From NCBI GenBank assembly GCA_963853835.1, contig OY970832.1:29152208-29216207 (forward strand): a DNA stretch of 64,000 nucleotides, given 5' to 3'. Position numbers and translations under genes: made by a program. Position 1 is the first letter of the stretch. The number at the start of each line of letters is the position of its first letter. Shown here one piece after another: positions 36,480 through 47,289 of the stretch. Origin of the DNA: Calendula officinalis. Lineage: Eukaryota > Streptophyta > Magnoliopsida > Asterales > Asteraceae. Below the pieces are notes generated by a model that saw only the letters and a list, made by a program, of their open reading frames with translations, did no database searches and was not told the DNA's origin.

Positions 36480-36632
36480 TGTCTATAATTTGTGCCTACT
36501 CAATATGCCTATCAATTTGATCATGACAAGTGTCAAATTTAAGGGATGATATAAAGAGAGAGAATTAGTGGATGACACATGTCAAATTTATAAGTGGATA
36601 GACATATGAGTAGGCACACATAGTATACATAA
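36480..36632. mobile_element. small inverted-repeat MITE
   Basis: TTTGTGCCTACTCAATATGC...CTATC on the left is mirrored by GATAGACATATGAGTAGGCACA on the right, about 150 bp in all. 19555-19600 has a similar left-end sequence (TTTGTGTCTACTCG). Superfamily unclear. Confidence 0.6.
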
Positions 36633-36735
36633 ATATTAGTTCTCAATGTAAAATGCACAAGATACGTTGGTTTAATAACATGTACTCTTTTGGTATAAGT
36701 TAAATAATTACTACGAATAAACTTTTCTAGGATTG

Positions 36736-37335
36736 TACGACCTTCGTATCAAGATAAGTGATATACTTTCTATTTAGGGATGGATCAAAATAAGTGATAC
36801 ACTTCTAAAACTTAATTGGTAAAAAAAGAATAGGACCCATTCTCCACTAATATCTACTTTAATAAAGTGAAATTAGTCGTTTACCTTTAGACTGGGCGTA
36901 ACCCATGACCGATATTTCAATGGTCACCACTGACACATCAACGCACATCAGCCCGACCAAACACATAAAAAATCCCGACCAAACTCACATAACCAGACGA
37001 CCAAATCATTCCCCTCTGAAAAAACCTCCTCCCTTTGAAAATTTATCGGTCGTCTGGACGACCTTTGAGCACTTGGGACGCGTCGGGTTAGGGTGGGCGT
37101 AAGGGCAGGACGCGTCGTTTGGTGGGGATGTGGCAGGTCACGACCACGAATTCGGTCGTGGTTACGCCAGTCTTAGTTTTACTTTTAACCATCATTAATA
37201 TCACTTTATTCAAAAGAAGTATGACTCATTCATCACTAACTATCCACTTTAATGCATTTCAAACCATCTTTTAACTTTTTGCCTAAAAAATCGTGATTTT
37301 TCAAATGTATCACTTATTTTGGTACGGAGGTAGTA
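36736..37335. mobile_element. Stowaway MITE carrying a nested Harbinger MITE
   Basis: Left TACGACCTTCGTATCAAGAT and right (minus) TACTACCTCCGTACCAAAAT are Stowaway-type inverted ends with TA borders, each followed by AAGTGATACA. Without the nested element (36890-37172) it is about 315 bp, usual for the family. Confidence 0.78.
36890..37172. mobile_element. PIF/Harbinger MITE nested in Stowaway
   Basis: Ends GACTGGGCGTAACC and GGTTACGCCAGTC are inverted; TTA is duplicated at 36887-36889 and 37173-37175. The GACTGG start resembles the larger Harbinger at 33106, so it may be its non-coding relative. 283 bp, GC-richer than its host element. Confidence 0.85.
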
Positions 37336-37586
37336 TGTTTTTATATTTTTTTAAGGATGTTTGATGTTAAAAGTAATTTTATGTAATATTTTTTCTATAC
37401 TTTTAAGTGTTCTGATTGACCTGGCGTTTCAATCGGTTGAACCATGAACCGGCCATCACACTGGTCCGAGTAATAACCTGAGTTTTAAAACATTTATCAC
37501 AGCTTTAATCATTTTTATTTATATATGGTGGGTTTTCAAATTATTGGATCTTGTGGTTCCAAACAATTGAAACAGTAGTTTATGAA
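37336..37586. other. spacer before the LINE tail
   Basis: AT-rich sequence; nothing recognised. Confidence 0.5.
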
Positions 37587-37727
37587 TTATTATTTTTATT
37601 TTTTTTGAACAGCAAAAAAAAGGCAACGGGTGAAGCTTCGGCAACGTCATCACCCCCCGAAGACCTCCAAAACATTTTATTAAAAACGAGAGTCTAGCAA
37701 AAAAGCTAAACTAAACAAAACCACACA

Positions 37728-40700
37728 TTACAACGGATTAAGCAACCAATCTACCCACAGAATCTTTAATTTTTGATTCCGATGCGTACACCACGAAAAA
37801 GAAAACAACTTAATACTATCAACTATATCCGCCCTACGCATTTTACCATTGTCAAACAACACCGAATTTCTATACCGCCAAATCATCCAACATGTCGTGA
37901 AGCCGATAGCATGCATTTTCAATCTTTTAGAATTTACAGTGGGTAAGTTCATGCAATTCAGCCACCATTGCCCGAACGAGTCGTTGACCCATGCATCCAA
38001 ACCACACCACCGATTCACAACCCGCCAAATCTCCTTAGCCAAATCGCACGAGAACAAAATATGCGAAATTGATTCCATATTCACCTTGCAAAACGGGCAC
38101 ATAATTGACTCAATCTCCATCCCTCTTCGTGATAAATTTTGTCTCGTGGGTAACCTGTCTAAAAAAACACGCCACATAAAAATATTGACTTTAATCGGAA
38201 TAGATTTATTCCAAATTAAAGTCAAATCCGTCCCAGGAAAAAGACAAGAATTTATAACATTTTTTGTACCACCAACCGTAAACTCGCAACTATCACCCAA
38301 ATTCCATACTACCTTGTCTCGTCCTTCTTTAATTTCTTCATCTCTAATTAAAGAAGTAAGATCATCTAGTTGCTCTTTTTCGACTCCATCACGAATATGC
38401 CTTCTCCAATTAAAACACCAACCACCATTCCTCCACCTATCTTTCACTTTACAAAAGGTATTTAGTTCTAACCGAAATAAACAATTAAAACGATGACAAA
38501 ACGGCACATTTACCTTTCCATGGATCCATCCAAAATTTAATGGATTCTCCGTTCACCAAGCTATACTCTAACACGTTATAATCAACAATTCTTTTCTCGT
38601 GCAAGATTTTGACTGTGCCAATTATATTATACCAAATACCTTTTTCTATTAGGCGAGTTATTGACAATACTAAAACCACCGTCATCTCCATGGATCACTT
38701 GTATTAAACGACACCAAAGAGCATCTTTTTCATTGCAAAACCGCCACCTCCACTTCACTAATAGAGCTAAATTTAACGAGTCAAGACTTGCAATGCCCAA
38801 ACCACCCTTTTCTTTCGAGGCCAAACACGTATTCCATTTTACCCAACTCATCTTTCTATCTTTTTCATTCCCACCCCACAAGAATTGAGCTCTCAATTGT
38901 TCCATCTTTTTAATAACACCAACCGGTGCCCGAAAGAGAGACATCCAATATATACCCAAACTCCCTAACACTAATTTAATGAGAGTTAGGCGACCACCTA
39001 TCGAGAGCATACTCGCCTTCCACATCGACAATTTTTTACGCATCCTATCACAAATAACCTCCCAATTTCTATTTGTGCGACGACTACCCCCAATTCTCAA
39101 ACCAAGATATTCAAAATTGCTATCTCCTTTGGTACACCCATTAGCCACGCACAACGCCTCTACCTCCTCTTCCAGCAAACCTACACCGATCAACTGAGAT
39201 TTGGACATATTAATTTTTAAACCCGAATAGCTATAAAAATCGGACAAAACATCCACAATCCCGTCTAAATTTGCTTGATTCCAATCCGATAAGAACATCA
39301 CATCGTCGGCATAAAACAAATGCGATATAGAAAAATTCTCAATACCAACCGGAGCCCCAATCAAACGTCTATCACACACCGCTTTCTCAATCATGACATG
39401 TAAACCTTCCATAGCTAAAATAAAAAGGAAAGGAGATAACGGGTCACCTTGACGAAGACCCCAAATCATATGAATTTCTTCTGTGGGACTACCATTAACA
39501 AGCACCGAAAGACGAGCCGTAGAGACATTCTCTAATCCACCCCGCCACCGAATACCAAACCCCATCTTCATCAAAATAAAATCGAGGTATTCCCAACTCA
39601 ACAAGTCATAAGCTTTTTCAAAATCTACCTTAAAAAGAAGAAGGTTTTTCTTTTTCAATTTATACCAATCCATGATTTCACTAATCATTAACGGGCCATC
39701 AAGAATTTGTCTTCCTTTAATAAACGCCGATTGTTCTTTACTAACCAATTTATCCACCACCTTCGCTAGTCTCAACGCAAGCAACTTAGCAAAAATTTTA
39801 TATTGAACCCCTAAAAGCGAAATAGGCCGGTAATCTTTCACAAGAGTAGGGTTCGTGATTTTTGGAATAAGAGTGACAAACGATGCATTACAACCCTTTG
39901 GGAGAACACCCTTCACTAAAAACTCATCCACCGAATGTAACAAATCATCTTTAAATAAATCCCAAAAATTCTTTATAAATTTAAAAGACATACCGTCGGG
40001 ACCCGGAGCTTTATCACTCCCACAACTCCACACCACCTCTTTTAACTCATCCATGGAACACGAGCTTTCTAAGAGAATCCCATCGGCTTCACCAATACTC
40101 TCGAACTGATATTGATCGAGACTTGACAAAGAATTATCGAATTTACTAAATTTGTCTTTATAAAACTCCAAAAAAACATTTTTTTACCGATTGTGGATCC
40201 GTAAGCCAAATACCGTCATCCATAATGCCTTAGATCATTTGCGCTCTTCTTCGATGTTTTAACAAACCATGAAAAAAACTGGAATTTTCATCTCCCTCTA
40301 CATCCCATTTCAATTTCAATTTTTGTAACAAGTCCACATTTGCCCTTCTATCGATATTTTTCAGCTCGTTTAACCAATCAATTCGAAGATCAATTTCCTC
40401 ACTAGAAGCAACAATATTATCAATTTTATGGTCAACTTCTTCTATATTATGTTTAAGCCATACATAACGAGCCTCATTCTTCTCTCTTTGCTCCACATTC
40501 CACTTTTCACACTTTTCTTTAATATATTTAAGCTTATTTTTAAACTTAATAATCTTTGAGCCGCCTCTGTCAACAAACTCACTACAAGCTGCTCGAATTA
40601 CCTCATCAAACTCCTTACTCTCTAACCAAGAGTTAGACAACCGAAATGGCGTCGGACCATAGTCTATAACCTCCGTATATAAGAGAATAGGGATATGATC

Positions 40701-41384
40701 GGAGAGCTTTCGTTCCAAAGCGACAACTCTCAGATGCGGGTAACGACTACTACAGCTTTCCGGTAGCAAAAATCTATCTAACTTACTCATTTTCGTTGCT
40801 TTTTTATTCATCCACGTATATTTTCTACCAACAATGGGAAGGTCAATCAAAGCATTTAGATCAATAAACTGATTAAACTGCATAGCACCTTGAGAGTTGA
40901 ACACCGACCCAAATCGTTTCGAATCAACCCGTACCTCATTAAAGTCGCCAAAAATTATCATATGACCCGAATGATCCCGAATATAAGTATTAATTTCCTC
41001 CCACAACAATCTTTTAGCATCTACCTCTTGAGGCGCGTACACATTAATCAAATGAGAATTAACATTATCACCCGCCCATGTATCCTCTACAATAACAAAA
41101 TGAATACCGCAATGTATATTCACTTTATTGAACACCGTCTTGTCCCAAATGGACACTATACCACCCGAGAGACCACGTGCAGAACTACACGCAAAATCAA
41201 AATGGAAATTTCCCCATAACGCCTTTACTTTGAATAAATCCACTTTGGACATCTTCGTTTCTTGCACCCATAAAAATGTAACACCATTTTGATAGCATAA
41301 TTTCTTAACCCACTTCCGCTTCTCGACATTCCCAATCCCACATACATTAATTGATAGAACTCTCATCATTAACATGGAATACAC
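37728..41384 (-). pseudogene. LINE ORF2: endonuclease, reverse transcriptase, zf-RVT
   Basis: Endonuclease 41384-40230 (SINVCGIGNVEKRKWV, FLWVQETKMS, HLINVYAPQE, IIFGDFNEVR, KLSDHIPILL) has the catalytic exonuclease-endonuclease-phosphatase motifs. A TAA near 40230 and a frameshift in the T/A run near 40180 separate it from the reverse transcriptase, 40171-38627 (SDKAPGPDGMSFKF, DYRPISLLGVQYKI, KVDFEKAYD, GLRQGDPLSPFLF, and the catalytic FYADDVMFLS). Two more frameshifts around 38640 and 38500 lead to the C-terminal zf-RVT domain, 38507-37728 (FMWRVFLDRLPTRQNL, CPFC...H..FSC). The protein would copy its own RNA at a nicked target. It is no longer expressible as one product. Confidence 0.92.
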
Positions 41385-42007
41385 CTATTCTTACATTCCC
41401 CGTGTCATCAATACTCTTATTTTTTCTCATACCAAAAAACGTACCGCACGACTTTGTAGGGGACACCTCCACCTCGTCACATTTATTTCTACGTTGGCAA
41501 TTTTCGAACCCTGGTGGGCAGCTCACAGATTGGGATATCTTCTCATTACTACCCTTTAGATCACGTTTCTCCACTGACAACCGTGCTACAAAGTTTAACT
41601 TCTTAACATGCACATTATTTGGGCTCTGAGATCCCACACTAACTGGATCAACCTTGTCTTCCCCCACTACTTTGAGCGAACTAGAATCATCAGAATTTTC
41701 ATCCAACCACACTTCCTCTTCCACTATTATATTGTCATGACATTCCTCATCATCAACCGGGAATTCATTAAAACAACCATTGTTTATCTGGTCTCCCATC
41801 TTCCTTTTCATCAAAACTAAACTCAGAATCTGACTTGTATGCTGGTTTGGCAATCACGACCTTCCATGGATCGGACTCCCTCACCCGCACCTCATACGGA
41901 ATATCATGAACAACCACGTTGATTACCTCATTTATACAAGCAGTAGACTTAATGCTCATGCACATCTTTCCACGGCTAGGATTATCATCATGTTCCTCAA
42001 AAAACAT
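41347..42007 (-). pseudogene. LINE ORF1 C-terminal fragment
   Basis: 42007-41768 (GKMCMSIKSTACINEVINVV, VHDIPYEVRVRESDPW) resembles the region after the RNA-binding domain in plant L1 ORF1, and 41853-41347 continues in another frame with an acidic, low-complexity linker ending just after the ORF2 start. One frameshift lies near 41830. The N-terminal part is missing because the Athila element cuts in. Confidence 0.6.
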
Positions 42008-42016
42008 GAACGTTCC

Positions 42017-43445
42017 TGATGTGGAAAAACTAGTTATAAAATAATTACCTAAAATACGCCTTCTCTAGATTACCACACTCTTAGGAAAGTATGACCTAAT
42101 CGTGAGTAATATAGTTCATGTAAGTACGTCGGGTATATTCGTCTTCACATGGAACAGTGATGATGACTAAATATATTAATACTAATAGTTTAATCTAATT
42201 AAATGAATAAAGTATGGGTTTTTGGTTTTCTTAAATTAATTAACATAATTTGAATAAAAATAACTTTTATGTTTTTGACAACTAAAATACTGACAAGTAA
42301 TAAAACTGTGTTCAAATTTGAGAGGGAATATTCACTATGATCGATTCCATCTAGGTCTAGGTTTGGTTGGTTAAGTCCCGATTTAATTGATATTCTAGAA
42401 GTTAGGTAAGCAGTGGTCACTAGCTTCCTACAATGGCTATAGAAATATTTCCTAAGGAATATACTATGGTCACACTTCGGCTTGTTAATTATATCTAGGT
42501 TCGGATTTCCGTCGCCGTCTAATCTATAACTTGGTCGTTACTAAGATTAGACTTCCAATTTTATCTAAGTTATTGATGTCTAAACTGGAATCCCTAAGTC
42601 TAGTGGATTGCAACGTCACCGAGGTGAAAAGAAGGAGTAATTATCAATTACAATTGCTAGTGGTCACTCAACAAAACAAATCAATAATCAACAGTTCAAA
42701 CAATCAAAATTCAAGAATAAATCAAAAGGGTCTTTGATATAAAAACAAGTGTTCAAATCCAATAATAAAAATCCTAAAAATACCAAACCTAAATCATAGA
42801 TTTCATCTAATCATAGCGAATATTAAATGATTTAGCACATAGACATGCTAAAAATCATAAAACAAATGTAAATATTCAATAGACAAACATAATATCGATA
42901 AATAATAATTAAAAACCGAATTATATGAATGTGGTTGAAGATCTTGATGCTTGAAACCTCCAAAATTAGTGCACAATAGTATCCCTATGGTATTTTTCGG
43001 CTGCCTCTTGATTAGGTTAAAAGTTCTTGATCCAAATCTGGAATTCTCGCTTAAATATACGTCAGACTGCCAAAAATCGCGTCGCTATTCAAGAAATCGC
43101 GTCGCTAAAGTGAATCCCGCGTTAAATGGCGTCGCTATCTTCCAGATAGCGGCGCTATCTCGTGTTTTTGATGGCAAACAGAGACCAGAAATCGCGTCTT
43201 GAAGGAAAATAGCGATATAAATGGCGACCATAGATAGCGCCATAGATAGCGGCGCTATCTCTACAAATTCTGCAGATTTTCATTTCTTGTGTCGTTTTGA
43301 CTCGTTTTTTTGTCACTTTTTCTTATATAGCCTGAAAAATATAATGGGAGCTATATTTGAGTGATAACATCATGTTTTAATCAATAAACACATACAAAAA
43401 TAGGTATAGTGGCATATAAATATATGTATAAATATGCCAATATCA
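42017..43445 (-). repeat. candidate 3' LTR of the Athila element
   Basis: In minus orientation it begins TGATATTGGC at 43445, just after a purine-rich CAAGTGTGGGCATCT tract, and ends CCACATCA at 42017, where LINE sequence starts. TGAT/ATCA ends and a TATATAAG box near 43325 (minus) support it. There is no second copy in the window to confirm it. Confidence 0.55.
43060..43262. repeat. GATAGCGGCGCTATC palindromes, array A
   Basis: Several perfect or near-perfect copies of AGATAGCGGCGCTATCT with shorter GCGTCGCTA half units inside the candidate LTR. Confidence 0.8.
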
Positions 43446-43937
43446 AGATGCCCACACTTGAACTTTGCTTGTCCTCAAGCAAATCATCATTACAATAATT
43501 CAATCAGGTATAAACAATTATAAGCAATTGACATTTCATCTCAATTTATTTATATAAACACCATAATTTTCAGAACCTAGTCCATTTAGCAGTTAAAATT
43601 TCACATTATATTTTATGCCCAAGTTTGTGTAAGACATCAGTTAACTTTTCACAAATCTAATCAAATCCTTAACTATGCTAATTAGACTACTTTTTAACTT
43701 AGATCCTAATTCATCCTTGCCTAACCTATAAATACCATCTTTATGAAAATCTCCCGACTAGTAAGGTTAAAAGAAGAAAAATTAGTTTATTTATTCATTT
43801 CATAACTTATTTGCTTTATTTATTCATGTTTTGCATGTTTATTTATTTTATTTATTTGTTCTTATACATGCTTTGCATGTTTATTAACTTTAATTATTTA
43901 TTTTGTTTGGAAGAGAGAACCACAACTTTCATTGAGC

Positions 43938-44212
43938 ACCCGCGTAAAAGACTTTCAGCCAACATATCCAGATCAGTTGACCTTAGTATGCCAGGTTTAA
44001 AGGACCCCGCGAGCTTACTTGTCGGGAACCCAAGGTCGGCTAATTGTTCCCCCTAAGTATTTAATTAGGTATTTATTCAAGAATCGATTCTAACCTCATC
44101 TTACATTGTGAACCCGCGTAAAAGACTTTCGACCAACATATCCAGATCAGTTGACCTTAGTATGCTAGGTTTGAAGGACCCCTCGGGCGTACTTGTCGGG
44201 TGCACAAGGCCG
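43938..44212. repeat. direct repeat of about 105 bp, two copies
   Basis: 43938-44040 and 44110-44212 share long identical blocks (CCCGCGTAAAAGACTTTC, CAACATATCCAGATCAGTTG, ACCTTAGTATGC), about 172 bp apart, in the Athila 3' untranslated region. Confidence 0.88.
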
Positions 44213-44850
44213 GTTGAATATTCTCACCTATTCTTAAAATTTTCATGTATATTATTTAGCAATTTATTTACGTAAACTAAAAGCTCTTAATCTAACCTAA
44301 TGTCATCAGGAGTTAGCTTTGCTAAACTTAATTTTCTAAAAGACAATATTTATAGATTTACAAGAATTTCAAATTTTCCAAGTTAGAAAGTGATTTAATT
44401 AACGAGTTAAAGAGATAATTAGATTGACAAAAAGCCACAAAAATTGACACATAAAAGCTAAGAAAAATTTTAACTTTTAAAGTGAACTTTATTGTCTAAA
44501 AATTATTTTCTAAGGTTGAGATGTGTCTAAAAAAAAATTTCTGATTGAATTGGTTTGTTCGTTTTTGAGATGATTTACTATGAATACTAACAAGTGGTGG
44601 ATACCATACCCCATGCCCACACATAAAACATTGCATTGCCCTCAATGCAATAAAAAAATAAAGAATTATAAACTAAAAAGGCACAAGGGAACGGTACTCT
44701 CTGAAGGTATTTTGATTTTTGTGTGTTCCAAGAATTGTTATCATCCAAATGCACGATCCATTTTCGAGCATTTCCATCCAGTTCCTCAGCTCACCAAATT
44801 CTATTAAATCATAACTAGAACAAAACTAAAATAAAAACTGGTAAAATAGT

Positions 44851-46793
44851 TTAAACAACCAAATATAAAAAAACAAAAATTGTAGAAGGACCCGCTCCGG
44901 AGCCAGATGCTCCGGGATGTCCATGACCATGCTCCATAGATGGCGGCTCCATCTCCCCCATCACCACATCTTCTGCCTGCTGTTGCTTCGGCTGCCTTTG
45001 CCTAACCCGCCTAACGTTCTTAGTTGAAGGATTGTCTATCCAAACATACCGTCCACTCTCGACTCCTGCTGTTGCCGTCCGGATCACCCCCATACCAGAC
45101 ATTTGATTATAATCGAGGAATCCCATTTCTTGCTTAGTCATGCTCAATTTCACCCGCGTTGTCAGATTTGCTGCTGCTTTGGCCAGTCAGGTGATGTATT
45201 GGCCTCCCGTGAAGTCACTTTTTCCCTTGTGTCCTCTTGCGGGACCATGCAAGAATAAGGAAATAATGAGTGGGATGTTTGTGATGTGATCCCGGTGTAC
45301 TAACTGGTGTAGTAGCCATAGGCTAGCCATGTTCATTTTTTCGGCCCCTTCTTTTCTTTGCCGGATGGTGTTTGTGATCATTCGGTATAAATAACGATGT
45401 TCACTGTTCCTAAGTTCCTTACTTTTGGAGTACCTTGGTCTCCATACTCCGTCACCCAGTTCGGTCCAAATGTGTTCCACAGTCTGGGCTTCTTGAAATT
45501 CGCCCCGGTGCAAATAGTGGATGACTTTGGGTTGTCTGTTTGGGCTTGGGTGTAAAGCCCCAGAGCTATGGCAAATTGGACCAAAGAACAGTGAGCCCAT
45601 TTGTTCGCCACCCGGTAGTGAATAGATTCGGCGTAGGGCTCGTTGTGTGTCTTTGGGCTATCCAAGCAATAGGTAGAAAACAATTCGCCACGAGCTCGGC
45701 ATATATCGGCTCCCTTAGTGTAAGGGCAGTCTCCCAAGCATTGCATGTGATTATCACGTGCCCGTTTACATCCCGAACCTCTCGAGTTAAGTAAGCTCGG
45801 ATATCCTCTTCCTTTCCCAGAGCTGCAAGTTCGTCCCATTTTGGGGTTCGGCCGGGATTAACCTTTTTATGCATAATCTTGTCTCTTCTTTTCTCATAGA
45901 TGGCTCTAGTAATTGGGTTACGAATATTCAAGAATTTCTCGAATACATGATGAAGCTCGTTTTCTTTTAATATCATAGGGAAGCCATCTCTGTGTAATTC
46001 CATTGGTATCTCATCTTCAAATTCGTCATCAAATTCCTCATCTGAGGACGATGCTGATGGGGTTCGTGAAGGTGGAGGTGGAGGAGCCCTAGAAGAGGAT
46101 GCCCTTGATGCGGCTCTTGTGGATCGCTGCTAATCACAAATTCAGAAAGTAATCATTAGGAGTGTTATTTAACAAAAAGGTTTCAAAGTAAATAAGGAAT
46201 TGATAAACTTTTTGTAATTTAAATCTCAATTTCCCGTACCCACACTTAGTTGTTAAACTAAGTGTGACACTATGTAAAAGATTACCAATTTTCCTTACCC
46301 ACACTTAGTTGTTAAACTAAGTGTGAAATTATTCAACACTTATAATGATTGTTTTATCCATTTAAAATATGAATTTATGAAAACTTGAGATATATTTGTC
46401 AAAAATTTGAACCCAATTTAATAACATATTATCCCCAATGTGAAAACTTAACAAGTACTTCTAGTATTTATATAAAAATTGAACTCATTAACACAATGTA
46501 GATAATATAACAAGCAATCTATAAGCAAATTTCGGGTTTTTGACAAGAACAAGCCATAATTCATAGGTTTTCTTCCTAAAAAGCAATTCGAATTTCACAC
46601 TAGGGTTTTGTAACAATTCGACTAGCTAACAATCTATGGCTTAAATCTACAACTAATCAAAGAAAAATGGAAGAAAATAGTAAAACCCCCAAATTTTCGG
46701 CCTAAAATAAGAACACCCATAAAAATCTAAGATTTGGACCCTAAAAGATGAATCAATGGAAGAAAAGAAGGGTATACCAACCTTAGATGCCAT
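44851..46793 (-). pseudogene. Athila ORF1-type / putative env-like protein, spliced and frameshifted
   Basis: A short first exon may start at ATG 46793 (MASK) with donor AAG/GTTGGT at 46781; acceptor GTGATTAG at 46130 opens exon 2 at 46129 in the same phase (QRSTRAASRASSSRAPPPPP, then an acidic SDEEFDDEFEDE). The body has the Athila ORF1 pattern: NIRNPITRAIYEKRRDKI, RTPKWDELAALGKEEDI, WAHCSLVQFAIALGLYTQ, HIWTELGDGVW, YRMITNTIRQRKEGAEKMNM. Frameshifts fall near 45690 and 45530, and a TGA at 45187-45189 precedes the last part, which ends in a glycine/serine-rich tail at 44851. The role of this protein is unknown; comparison to retroviral envelopes is only by position downstream of pol. I see no clear membrane segment. 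Confidence 0.7.
46229..46327. repeat. two identical hairpins, CACACTTAGTT...AACTAAGTGTG
   Basis: Two copies about 67 bp apart of an 11-bp perfect stem with a 4-5 base loop, lying in the putative intron upstream of the Athila ORF1 exon 2. Confidence 0.85.
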
Positions 46794-46929
46794 GAAGATG
46801 AAGATTTGTGGAAGAAATCGGAAGATTTGGCCGGAAATTGGGGTTTGGAAGTTGTGTTCGTCGAAAATCGCGAGAGGGTTAGGGTTCTTTTTGCGTTTTC
46901 TGCGATCTGGAACGAATGCGATTTATTTA

Positions 46930-47160
46930 TACCCAGAGGAGATCGCGCCGCTATCCAAGATAGCGGCGCTATTAATCGCGGACTCGGATTCTAACCGGAT
47001 CGGGTCGGGTAGAATAGCGGGGCCGGACAGAAGATCGCGACGCTATCTGGGTGATAGCGACGCTATTTCTAACGCGATTGCCAAACGCTATTTTAAGTGC
47101 TAACGCTATTTCGGGTTTCTGTTAGATACACGATTTGGGTAGATAGCGCCGCTATCTTTA
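46930..47160. repeat. GATAGCGGCGCTATC palindromes, array B
   Basis: The same GATAGCG(G/A/C)CGCTATC palindromes as at 43060-43262, here between pol and the extra ORF, upstream of its first exon. Confidence 0.8.
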
Positions 47161-47289
47161 AAATTTTTATATTTTTCATTTTTTATTGAAAGAAAATACG
47201 CAGAACGGAAAGGGAAGAACAACTAAACACGGCCACGAGAAGCGCTTCATGGATTAACGAGTCTAGAGCTTGACTCGGTGTTGTTCTTC

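Larger units (their letters stand above)
37587..42016 (-). mobile_element. L1-type LINE, 5' part cut off by an Athila element
   Basis: Minus-strand order is ORF1 C-terminus, endonuclease, reverse transcriptase, zf-RVT domain, short 3' untranslated region and an A-rich tail (37587-37608, AAAAAAAATAAAAATAAT in minus orientation). The 5' end stops at the Athila LTR at 42017. I found only a weak match for a target duplication. Confidence 0.88.

Noticed and set aside
37575..42060. Target duplication of the LINE
   Set aside because: AGTTTATGAATTA and AGTTATAAAATAATTA are only loosely similar, and the LINE's true 5' end is not in place because the Athila element interrupts it.
44851..46793. Calling the Athila extra ORF a true viral envelope gene
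   Set aside because: Only its position fits; no signal peptide, membrane segment or furin-type site is evident and the frame is broken.
46756..47103. 115-codon plus-strand frame
   Set aside because: It runs antisense to the Athila element across the GC-rich palindromes; no recognisable domain.
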